Assembly: GCA_001550305.1 (NCBI GenBank)
Contig: LRTP01000544.1
Coordinates: 1 to 33,950, forward strand
From: Streptomyces diastatochromogenes
Lineage (GTDB): Bacteria > Actinomycetota > Actinomycetes > Streptomycetales > Streptomycetaceae
Length of the DNA stretch: 33,950 nt
Reading direction: 5' to 3'
This document shows positions 24,380 to 31,616 of this stretch, piece after piece (the first letter of the stretch is position 1; every line of letters starts with the position of its first letter). The notes beneath the pieces are model-generated. The model searched no databases and was not told the origin of the DNA. It worked only from the letters and a program-made list of their open reading frames with translations. Position numbers and translations under genes: made by a program.

Positions 24380-24574
24380 ATCGCGAACTGGAACCCGTTC
24401 AGCTCCACCGTGCAGGCCTGCCGCCAGCTCTTCGGCAACCTCCCGGCGGGCTATCCGGTGCCGGACGCCTGGCCCACGCAGCACCCGGTGTGGGCATCGT
24501 TGCTGTGGTCCGTGCTGATCGTCGTGGTGTTCCGAACGCTCGCGGTACGCAAGTACCGCCGGGCGGACGTTTGA
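24380..24574 (+). pseudogene. C-terminal stub of the original ABC-2 permease
   Basis: The last 64 codons encode IANWNPFSSTVQACRQLFGN, then VPDAWPTQHPVWASLLWSVL and IVVVFRTLAVRKYRRADV. These are co-linear with the end of the intact permease (IAEWNPFSATVQACRKLFGD ... FRTLAVRKYRRATS). There is no start and no upstream membrane domain. With the stub at 22956-23159 it accounts for the two ends of one former gene, now about 1.3 kb apart. Confidence 0.85.
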
Positions 24575-24643
24575 TCACACCTCTTCGCCGCGCCCCCTGC
24601 ACGGCCGCCGACCTAGGCGCAGCCCGATCGAGCAGGGATTGAC

Positions 24644-24673
24644 CAGAGGCCCTGGCGGACGCCGGGGCCTCTG
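24644..24673. terminator. Hairpin between convergent genes
   Basis: CAGAGGCCC (24644-24652) pairs with GGGCCTCTG (24665-24673), with inner GGCG/CGCC pairing in between. It lies between the permease stub and the leftward GAP-family gene and can serve both strands. Probably it was the original terminator of the exporter operon. Confidence 0.8.
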
Positions 24674-24683
24674 TCGTTGCCTG

Positions 24684-25361
24684 TCAGGAGGTGAGGATGG
24701 AGATGCCGTCACCGAGCAGCTTCAGCCCGATGACGAAGAAGAGGACCGCCATCACGGCGACATTGTGCTGGGCCGCCCAGTCCTTCCAACTGCCGAGCGT
24801 GGTTCTGGCTCGCTCTCCTCCGAGCAGGAAGATTCCCAGGGGGGCCAGCAGGCCGAGGGTGGCGATCAGGACGAAGATCGCCAGCGATGCGATCTGCTGC
24901 CCGACCGGCAGTCCGGCTGAGCCGATGGAGGCGGCCGCGGCGATGGTCAGCGGGGCGTTCTTGGCGTTGAGCGCGGCCAAGGCCAGTCCGAGTCCGAAGA
25001 CCTTGACCGGCGTGAGGCGGTCGATCGCGCCCATCCACTTCGGCAGCTGGGCCTGCGAGGGATCCTTCGGTCGTCGGTGCCATTGCCGGGCGCTGAAGAG
25101 GACGAGCAACAGGCCCAGAGCGAGCTTGAGGGCTCCCACCCAGGTGGCCGGTTGATTGTGGGTGGAGGCACCTGCGGGGGAAGCGATCGCCAGCATCACC
25201 GCGCCCAGCGCCGAGAGCCCCAGAATCCAGCCGATGGTGAAGAGGGGGCCGTTGAGACGTCCCCGAGGCGTGGCGAGTATGAGGATGATGGCGATGATCG
25301 GGAGCGGGCTGATCGCGACGCCGGCCGCGAGACCCAGCACGTCACCGACAACTTTGCCCAT
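24684..25361 (-). CDS. GAP-family (Sap/LysE-like) membrane protein
   Basis: The product has 225 residues; the ATG at 25361 has an excellent AGGAGGT four bases upstream. Six transmembrane helices are predicted, starting with LGLAAGVAISPLPIIAIILI, which holds the conserved early proline motif. Further helices are LFTIGWILGLSALGAVMLAI, ALKLALGLLLVLFSA, LALAALNAKNAPLTIAAAAS and VAVMAVLFFVIGLKLL. A hydrophilic loop (WHRRPKDPSQAQLPKWMGAI) lies in the middle. This matches the GAP/Sap family of mycobacterial glycopeptidolipid and sulfolipid-addressing proteins, related to LysE exporters. The substrate here is unknown. It is monocistronic, divergent from the peroxidase module. Confidence 0.88.
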   Translation of the reverse strand: MGKVVGDVLGLAAGVAISPLPIIAIILILATPRGRLNGPLFTIGWILGLSALGAVMLAIASPAGASTHNQPATWVGALKLALGLLLVLFSARQWHRRPKDPSQAQLPKWMGAIDRLTPVKVFGLGLALAALNAKNAPLTIAAAASIGSAGLPVGQQIASLAIFVLIATLGLLAPLGIFLLGGERARTTLGSWKDWAAQHNVAVMAVLFFVIGLKLLGDGISILTS

Positions 25362-25720
25362 GATTACCTCCTGGTGGATGGGTCAGGGCGGCGATCGAGT
25401 TGAGCAAGGCTTGGTGAGAATGGGCGACCCGACCACCTGTGCGGCCGGCTGTGGGCCTGTCGTGGACATACGCCGGAACTGCCGGGGGTCCTGGGCCGGG
25501 AGGCGCAGCCGTCCCGGAAGTGGGCCCTGTGAACGCCGAACTCCATCTTCCTGCGCCTTTCGGGATCTGTCCTCGGGAGCTCCTCGGAACGCGGGGACCC
25601 CGGCCTTGGCCGGAGTGCGAGGCGGTGCGTGTGGATCCAAGATGGGAGGTGAGGGCGATGGCGCCTCATGTCCGAGCGCTTGGCGCCCCTCGGACCGATC
25701 CGTGGCAGGTGAATCTCACG
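25362..25720. other. Intergenic region between the GAP gene and the peroxidase module
   Basis: No convincing gene is seen. A small dyad CCGGCC-TT-GGCCGG occurs at 25600-25613. GGGAGGT at 25645-25650 is a strong ribosome site in front of an in-frame ATG at 25658, so the first gene of the peroxidase module may start there and not at 25721. Otherwise the stretch is expected to hold the divergent promoters, which I cannot place. Confidence 0.5.
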
Positions 25721-26311
25721 ATGACCGCGACGACAGGTGCGACCCCATCAGCTCAGCCCGAGCGCCCGGGCAGGTCGGATGGGGTCTGCAGCGAGTTCAC
25801 CGTCTTTACTAAGATCAAGCCGGGCCATGCCGACGCCTTGCGTGAGGATCTCGTCGCCCTCGCCGACGCGGCGGCCAGCGAGAACGTCCACGCGGCGGTG
25901 CGCCAGATCGGCACCCTGCACGACGCACGGCACGTGATCTTCGACAACGACACCCGGTTCATGTTCGCCAGCGTCTTCGACGGCTCCTGGGACACGTACA
26001 TCGACGACTTCGCCCAGACGGTGGTCGGGGCCCGCTTCGACAAGGTCTTCTCGCACAGCGAAGGGTTCCCCGGCGTCACCGACCCAGGCGTGAAGGACTG
26101 GTTCGTCGCCCAGCAGGAGCCCGCGGAGGTCTTCGTCAGTGCCTATCCCGATCTGACCGTTCAGCAGATCTACAAGGACCACCGCGTGGAGGAGGCGTTC
26201 GAGGCGGTGCTGGACACCGCTGAGTTCCGGGCGGCGCTGGACAACCCGGCGAACGCCGAGTTGCTGGCCACACCGGCCTTCCAGAAGCTGCTGGAGGAAG
26301 CCGCGGCGTAG
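25721..26311 (+). CDS. Unknown protein heading a DyP peroxidase/catalase-like module
   Basis: The product is 196 residues from the ATG at 25721 (AGGTGA upstream); an ATG at 25658 with GGGAGGT would add 21 residues. The first part (SEFTVFTKIKPGHADALRED) has the look of a ferredoxin-like ABM or chlorite-dismutase-related strand-helix opening. The middle (DARHVIFDNDTRFMFASVFD, then WDTYIDDFAQT) and the segment QQEPAEVFVSAYPDLTVQQI follow. The C-terminal third is helical. No signal peptide, cysteine-rich motif or known catalytic motif is evident. It precedes the DyP gene by 114 bp on the same strand and is probably co-expressed, suggesting an accessory or substrate-handling role. I do not recognise the family with certainty. 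Confidence 0.75.
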   Translation: MTATTGATPSAQPERPGRSDGVCSEFTVFTKIKPGHADALREDLVALADAAASENVHAAVRQIGTLHDARHVIFDNDTRFMFASVFDGSWDTYIDDFAQTVVGARFDKVFSHSEGFPGVTDPGVKDWFVAQQEPAEVFVSAYPDLTVQQIYKDHRVEEAFEAVLDTAEFRAALDNPANAELLATPAFQKLLEEAAA

Positions 26312-26425
26312 AAGCCGGACACGACCGACCCTCAGAGCCGACCCGACATCGGTGGACCGCGTCGGGCGCTGGTCGGTGGCTGCACGTCCGCCCACGCGGA
26401 GGCCGACAGGGAGGCACAGGCGATC

Positions 26426-27778
26426 ATGAACACGGTGGCAAGCAGCAGCGCGGCCGGCATGGGCGTGGAGATCGACGACGTCCAAAGCGGGGCACTGCGT
26501 CCACGGCCTGTGCCGTACGAGGGGAAGTTCATCTTTCTGCGTGTCGATGACCGCCATGCCGGGCGCGCCCTGCTGCGGCGGCTGCTGCCGGTGACCGCGG
26601 GTGGTCTGCCCGGCGTGGACCGGAGCAAGGATGCCTGGGTGGCCCTGGCGTTCACCTATCAGGGACTGAGCGCCCTGGGGGTGCCCCAGGAGTCGCTGGA
26701 CAGCTTTCCGCGGGCGTTCCGTGAGGGCATGGCCGCTCGGGCGGAGCTGATCGGCGACGTGGGCGAGAGCGCCCCGGCCCACTGGGAGGCACCGTTCGGA
26801 ACGGGCGATGTTCATATCGCGCTGAGCGCTCTCTCCTCCGACGCGGCGCAGCTGGACAGGGAGCTGGAGCGGGCCCGCGTCGCCTACGAGGACACGCCCG
26901 GTGTCCAGGTGATCTGGCAGCAGGAGGTCCACCAGCTCCCGACCGGGCGCACCACGTTCGGATTCCGCGACGGCATCAGCCATCCGAACATCGAGGGCGT
27001 CGGACTGCCCGGCTCCAACCCGCAGGAAGCGCCCATCAAGGCCGGTGAGTTCATCCTCGGCTACCCCGACGAGACCGGCAGCCTGCCGCCCATGCCGAGC
27101 CCCGATGTGCTGGGGCGCAACGGAACCTACGCGGCCGTTCGCAAGATCCACACCAACGTGGCGGCCTGGCGGCAGTACCTGCGCGCGAACACCTCCAGCG
27201 CCGAGGAGGAGGCACTCCTGGCGGCGAAGTTGGTCGGGCGCTGGCCCAGCGGGGCGCCGCTGACGCTGACGCCGGAGCACGATGATCCGGAGCTGGCGGC
27301 CGATCCGCACCGCAACAACAACTTCCTGTACCGGGAGAACGACGATCGCGGCTTCCGGTGCCCGGCCGGTGCGCACATCCGGCGTACCAACCCCCGCGAT
27401 TCCACCATCATCGGCGACGCACGGATGCACCGCCTCATCCGCCGCGGCACCACCTACGGCCCGCCGCTGCCGGAGGGCGTGCTGGAGGACGACGGCGCCG
27501 ACCGGGGTCTGGTCGGGGTCTTCCTCGGAGCACACCTTGAACGGCAGTTTGAATTCATCAAGGCCGAGTGGGTCAACGACGGCAACTTCATCGGGTATCC
27601 CGGCGAGCAGGACCCGGTGGCCGGCCATCACGGCGGAACCGGCAGCGTCACCATCCCGGAGAAGCCGGTCCGGCGTCGCCTGCGGAATCTGCCGAGCTTC
27701 GTGGTCACGCGGGGCGGTGAGTACTGCTTCGTGCCGGGTCTGCGTGCCCTGCGCTGGCTCGCCGAGCTGGAGGACTGA
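26426..27778 (+). CDS. DyP-type haem peroxidase
   Basis: The product has 450 residues, a longer class of dye-decolorizing peroxidase. The diagnostic GxxDG motif is GFRDG (179-183), with catalytic Asp182. The proximal haem ligand is His317 in CPAGAHIRRTNPRD, and the distal arginine is probably Arg340 in HRLIRRGTTYG. The C-terminal signature RGGEYCFVPGLRAL is also present. There is no Tat signal or encapsulin-targeting peptide, so the enzyme should be cytoplasmic. It oxidises bulky substrates with peroxide. The ATG at 26426 has GGAGG 11 bases upstream, slightly distant. The gene lies between the unknown protein and the catalase-like gene (54 bp gap), pointing to one peroxide-processing unit. 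Confidence 0.95.
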   Translation: MNTVASSSAAGMGVEIDDVQSGALRPRPVPYEGKFIFLRVDDRHAGRALLRRLLPVTAGGLPGVDRSKDAWVALAFTYQGLSALGVPQESLDSFPRAFREGMAARAELIGDVGESAPAHWEAPFGTGDVHIALSALSSDAAQLDRELERARVAYEDTPGVQVIWQQEVHQLPTGRTTFGFRDGISHPNIEGVGLPGSNPQEAPIKAGEFILGYPDETGSLPPMPSPDVLGRNGTYAAVRKIHTNVAAWRQYLRANTSSAEEEALLAAKLVGRWPSGAPLTLTPEHDDPELAADPHRNNNFLYRENDDRGFRCPAGAHIRRTNPRDSTIIGDARMHRLIRRGTTYGPPLPEGVLEDDGADRGLVGVFLGAHLERQFEFIKAEWVNDGNFIGYPGEQDPVAGHHGGTGSVTIPEKPVRRRLRNLPSFVVTRGGEYCFVPGLRALRWLAELED

Positions 27779-27832
27779 GGGCGATTCCCATCCCCTGAGG
27801 CCCCACACGGTCTTCGAGAAGAGGTCGCAGTC

Positions 27833-28963
27833 ATGGCAGCACAGTTCGTCCGCTACACGCCTGACGTCGAAGACGACGACCCGGACTTCGACCGCAACCT
27901 GCAGACGGTGATCGAGAAGACCGAGAGGTACATCGCCGAGTCGGTCGAGGCCGGTGGCACCGTACGGGCCCTGCGCGACGCCCACGCCAAGGGCTACGGG
28001 CTGGTCCGGGGGGAAGTGGAGATCCTGGACGGGCTTGCGCCCGAGTACGCCCAGGGAATCTACGCGACTCCGGGAACCCACGATGCGCTCATCCGCTTCT
28101 CCAACGGCTCGCCCCACGCCGGAGCCGACGCGCGACTGGGCGCCGCCATCGGACTGGCGCTGAAGATCTTCGACATCCCCGGCCCGACCCTGCTGGAGGA
28201 CGAACCGGACTCGGGCACCTTCGACTACGCCAACATCAACGGGCCGATCTTCTTCTGCAACACGGTCGAGCACTACCTGTTCATCCAGGAACTGTTCCTG
28301 GACGCGCCGGCCTACTTCTCCCAGGGCCGACCCGGCGCGCGTCGTTTCTTCACCGAGTTCGTGACCGGCAAGGGAACGCTGGGCCAGGACAACTGGGCGT
28401 GGGACGAGTTCCTGGCCTTCCTGCGCCTGTCGAAGACCCCTCCGGCGAACGTGCTGCTGTCGAGCTACTGGACGATGGGCGCGGTCCGGCACGGGGACCA
28501 CATCGCCAAGGTGCGCATCACCCCCGACCCGTCCTTCGCCGCCGCGGTGGTCCGGCGCACCATCGACCCGGCCTCCGCGCAGGAGGTCTTCCGGCCGGCC
28601 CTGCAAGCCGAGCTGCAGGAGCGGCCCTACGCCTTCGACATCCAGGTACAGCTCTGCACCGACCTGGAGCACATGCCGGTGGAGGACACCACAGTGGAGT
28701 GGCCCGAGCAGCTCTCGCCGTCCGTCACCGTGGCCCGACTGCGGCTGCCGCAGCAGGACATCTCCGGCCCGGAGAACCTGGAGAAGATGGACTCACTGTC
28801 CTTCACGCCCTGGCGGGTCACCGCCGAGCACGCCCCCCTGGGCAACATCATGCGGGCCCGCAAGGAGGTCTACCGGCGATCCTCCATCGAGCGCCACAAG
28901 CTCAACCAGCAGCCGCGCACCGAGCCCCGCAGCGCCGACGAGGTGCTTGGCCCGGCCCGATGA
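27833..28963 (+). CDS. Short catalase-like haem protein (SrpA-like)
   Basis: The product has 376 residues, well short of true catalases (about 480 or more). The distal-side motif is RDAHAKGYG with His51, matching the catalase pattern VVHAKGAG. The catalytic Asn region appears as NINGPIFFCNTVEHY. The proximal RxxxY motif is RKEVY (Tyr347), followed by RRSSIERHKLN, which parallels the catalase ligand helix. Haem binding is therefore expected. Members of this family include SrpA-type catalases and, more distantly, allene-oxide-synthase-like enzymes acting on fatty-acid hydroperoxides. The pairing with a DyP suggests handling of organic peroxides. There is no signal peptide. The gene ends before a strong terminator. 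Confidence 0.9.
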   Translation: MAAQFVRYTPDVEDDDPDFDRNLQTVIEKTERYIAESVEAGGTVRALRDAHAKGYGLVRGEVEILDGLAPEYAQGIYATPGTHDALIRFSNGSPHAGADARLGAAIGLALKIFDIPGPTLLEDEPDSGTFDYANINGPIFFCNTVEHYLFIQELFLDAPAYFSQGRPGARRFFTEFVTGKGTLGQDNWAWDEFLAFLRLSKTPPANVLLSSYWTMGAVRHGDHIAKVRITPDPSFAAAVVRRTIDPASAQEVFRPALQAELQERPYAFDIQVQLCTDLEHMPVEDTTVEWPEQLSPSVTVARLRLPQQDISGPENLEKMDSLSFTPWRVTAEHAPLGNIMRARKEVYRRSSIERHKLNQQPRTEPRSADEVLGPAR

Positions 28964-29021
28964 AGCCGCCGGTGACGGCGGTGACGCGGGCGTGAAGTGA
29001 CGGGCGTGACGATGCGGGCAT

Positions 29022-29054
29022 GACGATGCCCCCGGCACGGCCGGGGGCATCGTC
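29022..29054. terminator. Strong bidirectional terminator
   Basis: GACGATGCCCCCGGC (29022-29036) pairs perfectly with GCCGGGGGCATCGTC (29040-29054) around three bases. It separates the convergent catalase-like gene and greA. The 15-bp perfect stem is the strongest hairpin in the window. Confidence 0.9.
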
Positions 29055-29072
29055 GCCGTGGTCGGTCCCGGC

Positions 29073-29570
29073 TCAGCCCTTGTAGGGCTCGGCCTTGAGG
29101 ATCTTCACCGAGGCGAGCTTGCCGTTGGGCAGCTCGTACTGGGCGTCCTCGCCGATCTTCTTGCCGTTCACGCCGGAGCCCAGGGGGGACTGGGGCGAGT
29201 AGGTCTCGATGTCGGCGCTGGCGTACTCGCGCGAGGCGAGCAGGAAGTCCAGCGTGTCGTCCTCGTCGCCGTCGAAGGCGATGGTGACGACCATGCCGGG
29301 GGCGACCATGCCGTCCGCCGCGGGGGCCTCGCCCACCTTGGCGTTCTCCAGGAGCTGGGTCAGCTGGCGCACACGGAGCTCCTGCTTGCCCTGCTCTTCC
29401 TTGGCCGCGTGGTACCCGCCGTTCTCGCGCAGGTCGCCCTCCTCGCGCGCGGCCGCGATCTTGGCGGCGATCTCCGTGCGCGCAGGACCAGACAGGTAGT
29501 CCAGCTCGGCCCTGAGCTGGTTGTACGCCTCCTGGGTCAGCCAGGTGACGTTCTCGCTGGTCTGGGTCAC
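29073..29570 (-). CDS. greA: Transcription elongation factor GreA
   Basis: The product has 165 residues, near the normal 158-165. I chose the GTG at 29570, five bases after GAGGAG; an ATG at 29600 is in frame but unlikely. The N-terminal coiled coil (NQLRAELDYLSGPARTEIAA, KIAAAREEGDLRENGGYHAA) carries the acidic tip with Asp-Leu-Arg-Glu-Asn that activates RNA polymerase cleavage of backtracked transcripts. The C-terminal FKBP-like domain includes YSPQSPLGSGVNGKKIGED. The upstream gap (29571-29800) is AT-richer than its surroundings and should hold the promoter, but I cannot place -35/-10 boxes with confidence. Confidence 0.97.
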   Translation of the reverse strand: MTQTSENVTWLTQEAYNQLRAELDYLSGPARTEIAAKIAAAREEGDLRENGGYHAAKEEQGKQELRVRQLTQLLENAKVGEAPAADGMVAPGMVVTIAFDGDEDDTLDFLLASREYASADIETYSPQSPLGSGVNGKKIGEDAQYELPNGKLASVKILKAEPYKG

Positions 29571-29800
29571 AGGTGCTCCTCGTAGGTACTGGGAATACAA
29601 AGCATCGCCCTACCCAGAAGAATGTGCTTTCACGGGTGGGCGAAACCACGAGCCTAACAATTCCCGGGCAGAAGGGGGAGGACATAAGACATCAGAATTA
29701 CGTCAACGCAGGTCAGCGCGTAGGTGCCACGGGTGATGCCGGAGGTGGCGGGCGGTGCAAGGGGGGCGAGAGGGGGCGCCAGGGGGCGACAGCGGTGGTG

Positions 29801-30202
29801 TCAGTCGGCGTGGCAGCCGAGCAGCTCCGCCGTGCCGCCGCGGGAGGTGGTACGGAGCGTGACGACCTTGTCGATACGGGAGGAGTCCTGGTCGAAACGG
29901 AAGTCCGCGCGGCCCACCTCACTGCCGTCGTCGGCCTGTGAGCGCAGCGTGCAGTAGCCGTGGGCGCCCGCGTCCTTGCGCACCTCCAGGTGCACCTCGA
30001 CCGCGTTGTCCGAGACGGCCTTGAAGGTGATCACCTCGGCGCTGATCTTGCTCGAGAAGACGTAGTAGTACGCGAACCAGCCCATCAGGGCGAGCAGGGC
30101 CACGCCCAGCACACTGCCGATGACCTTGAGTTTCCGGTCCGCGCGCTCGTCCTCGGAGCGGCCGTACCGGCCCTCGGGCAGCTGTGTGCTCGCCGTGCTC
30201 AT
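29801..30202 (-). CDS. DUF4307 single-pass membrane protein
   Basis: The product has 133 residues; the ATG at 30202 follows GAGAGG. An N-terminal polar stretch (EGRYGRSEDERADRKLKVIG) precedes one transmembrane helix (VLGVALLALMGWFAYYYVF, about 31-49). An external domain of about 80 residues follows with two cysteines (GYCTLRS and LLGCHAD at the end) that could form a disulfide. This layout is the DUF4307 family of actinobacteria, function unknown. It is divergent from mca, and the pairing of DUF4307 with mca is, as I recall, conserved in Streptomyces. Confidence 0.9.
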   Translation of the reverse strand: MSTASTQLPEGRYGRSEDERADRKLKVIGSVLGVALLALMGWFAYYYVFSSKISAEVITFKAVSDNAVEVHLEVRKDAGAHGYCTLRSQADDGSEVGRADFRFDQDSSRIDKVVTLRTTSRGGTAELLGCHAD

Positions 30203-30228
30203 GATCGTCCTCTCGGGGACGGGGTCCC

Positions 30229-30254
30229 GGAATTATTCGTCCCCCGATTCCGTC
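30229..30254 (+). promoter_or_regulatory. SigR-like promoter of mca
   Basis: GGAAT (30229-30233) is followed by 18 bases and GTC (30252-30254), one base short of the SigR consensus GGAAT-N18-GTT. It lies about 85 bp before the mca start. Streptomyces mca genes are known members of the SigR thiol-stress regulon, which supports the call. Confidence 0.65.
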
Positions 30255-30340
30255 ACTATAGAAGCCGCCCATGACGCCGAAACACGCCGGGCGCCGACTT
30301 GCCGACTGGCCTCACCGGCCGACTTACTGAGGATCGAGTC

Positions 30341-31222
30341 TTGACTGACCAGCTGCGACTGATGGCCGTGCACGCCCACCCCGACGACGAGTCGAGCAAG
30401 GGCGCGGCCACCATGGCGAAGTACGTGTCCGAGGGGGTGGACGTGCTGGTCGTGACCTGCACGGGCGGGGAGCGCGGCTCCATCCTCAACCCGAAGCTCC
30501 AGGGCGACCAGTACATCGAGGAGCACATCCACGAGGTGCGCAAGAAGGAGATGGACGAGGCCCGCGAGATCCTCGGCATCAAGCAGGAGTGGCTCGGATT
30601 CGTGGACTCCGGCCTTCCGGAGGGTGACCCGCTGCCGCCGCTCCCCGAGGGCTGCTTCGCGCTCGAGGACGTGGACAAGGCGGCCGGAGAGCTGGTCAGG
30701 CAGATCCGCTCGTTCCGTCCGCAGGTGATCACCACGTACGACGAGAACGGCGGTTATCCGCACCCCGACCACATCATGACGCACAAGATCACGATGGTGG
30801 CGTTCGAGGGGGCGACGGACACCGAGAAGTACCCGGAGTCCGAGTACGGCCCGGCGTTCCAGCCGCAGAAGCTCTACTACAACCAGGGCTTCAACCGCCC
30901 GAGGACCGAGGCATTGCACAACGCCCTCCTTGAGCGCGGTCTGGAGTCGCCGTACGGGGACTGGCTGAAGCGGTGGAGCGAGTTCGAGCGCACCGAGCGC
31001 ACGCTGACCACGCACGTTCCGTGCGCGGACTTCTTCGAGATCCGTGACAAGGCGCTGATCGCGCACGCCACGCAGATCGACCCCGACGGCGGCTGGTTCA
31101 AGGTCCCGATGGAGATCCAGAAGGAGGTCTGGCCGACCGAGGAGTACGAGCTCGCCACCTCTTTGGTCGACACCTCCCTCCCCGAGGACGACCTCTTCGC
31201 GGGCATCCGCGACAATGCCTGA
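30341..31222 (+). CDS. mca: Mycothiol S-conjugate amidase
   Basis: The product has 293 residues. The start is TTG at 30341, eight bases after GAGG, giving the typical N-terminus TDQLRLMAVHAHPDDESS. Zinc ligands are His13 and Asp16 in AHPDDE and His144 in HPDHIMTH, as in the MshB/Mca family. RPQVITTYDENGGYPHPDH is the conserved central block. Length and the C-terminal TSLPEDDLFAGIRDN fit Mca better than the deacetylase MshB. The enzyme cleaves mycothiol conjugates of toxins or antibiotics into a mercapturic acid, which is exported, and GlcN-Ins, which is recycled. The SigR-like promoter upstream links it to thiol stress. Confidence 0.97.
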   Translation: MTDQLRLMAVHAHPDDESSKGAATMAKYVSEGVDVLVVTCTGGERGSILNPKLQGDQYIEEHIHEVRKKEMDEAREILGIKQEWLGFVDSGLPEGDPLPPLPEGCFALEDVDKAAGELVRQIRSFRPQVITTYDENGGYPHPDHIMTHKITMVAFEGATDTEKYPESEYGPAFQPQKLYYNQGFNRPRTEALHNALLERGLESPYGDWLKRWSEFERTERTLTTHVPCADFFEIRDKALIAHATQIDPDGGWFKVPMEIQKEVWPTEEYELATSLVDTSLPEDDLFAGIRDNA

Positions 31223-31223
31223 T

Positions 31224-31484
31224 ATGAGCGCAAGCCTGGCACTGACGCACCTCGTTCCCCTCGCCAAGGAGGTCGACGAGAACAAGGTCACCCCCGGCGT
31301 CCTCGGTTTCATCGTCTTCGCGGCGTTGGCCCTGGCGGTGTGGGGCCTGATGAAGTCCATGAACCGGCACATGGGGAAGGTCACCTTCGAGGAGGACCCG
31401 GAGAAGCCCGAGAAGGGCGCCGTGGCCTCCGGCAAGGGGAGCGGCTCCGGTCCCGGCGGGAAGGCCTCGCCCGCGAAGGGCTGA
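31224..31484 (+). CDS. Small single-pass membrane protein downstream of mca
   Basis: The product has 86 residues from the ATG at 31224, right after the mca stop; an ATG at 31215 overlapping mca is the alternative. One transmembrane helix (VLGFIVFAALALAVWGLMKS, about 26-45) is followed by a charged and then Gly/Ser/Lys-rich tail. The N-terminus (ASLALTHLVPLAKE) is probably external. Its coupling to mca implies co-expression. Small proteins of this kind follow mca in Streptomyces, as I recall, but no function is known. Confidence 0.8.
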   Translation: MSASLALTHLVPLAKEVDENKVTPGVLGFIVFAALALAVWGLMKSMNRHMGKVTFEEDPEKPEKGAVASGKGSGSGPGGKASPAKG

Positions 31485-31500
31485 GCCTGGTGTGCGGACT

Positions 31501-31518
31501 CCGGCCACGGGTGGCCGG
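31501..31518. terminator. Hairpin after the mca operon
   Basis: CCGGCCAC (31501-31508) pairs with GTGGCCGG (31511-31518) around two bases, 17 bp after the stop of the small membrane-protein gene. The remaining gap to 31616 shows no gene. Confidence 0.6.
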
Positions 31519-31616
31519 GGTGCGCACCCTCACCCTCGGCACCGTCCTCTCGTGCGAAGGGGTCACTCCGTACGCAGCGGCGGCCGTCGGCATGGTCGTA
31601 CCGTGGCTCGCCGCGC

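Noticed and set aside
23240..24484. A 414-codon minus-strand protein
   Set aside because: Only its first 45 or so codons have meaning (arsM remnant); the rest is antisense to the intact permease.
21871..24574. An antibiotic biosynthetic cluster around the exporter and P450
   Set aside because: No polyketide synthase, peptide synthetase, terpene synthase or other core biosynthetic gene is present in the window; the genes are separate operons.
25748..28672. A 974-codon open frame on the minus strand opposite the peroxidase module
   Set aside because: It is the antisense shadow of the DyP and catalase-like genes. The sense strand has clear family motifs, while the antisense product has no recognisable domain and a Val/Arg/Gly-biased composition typical of shadows in GC-rich DNA.
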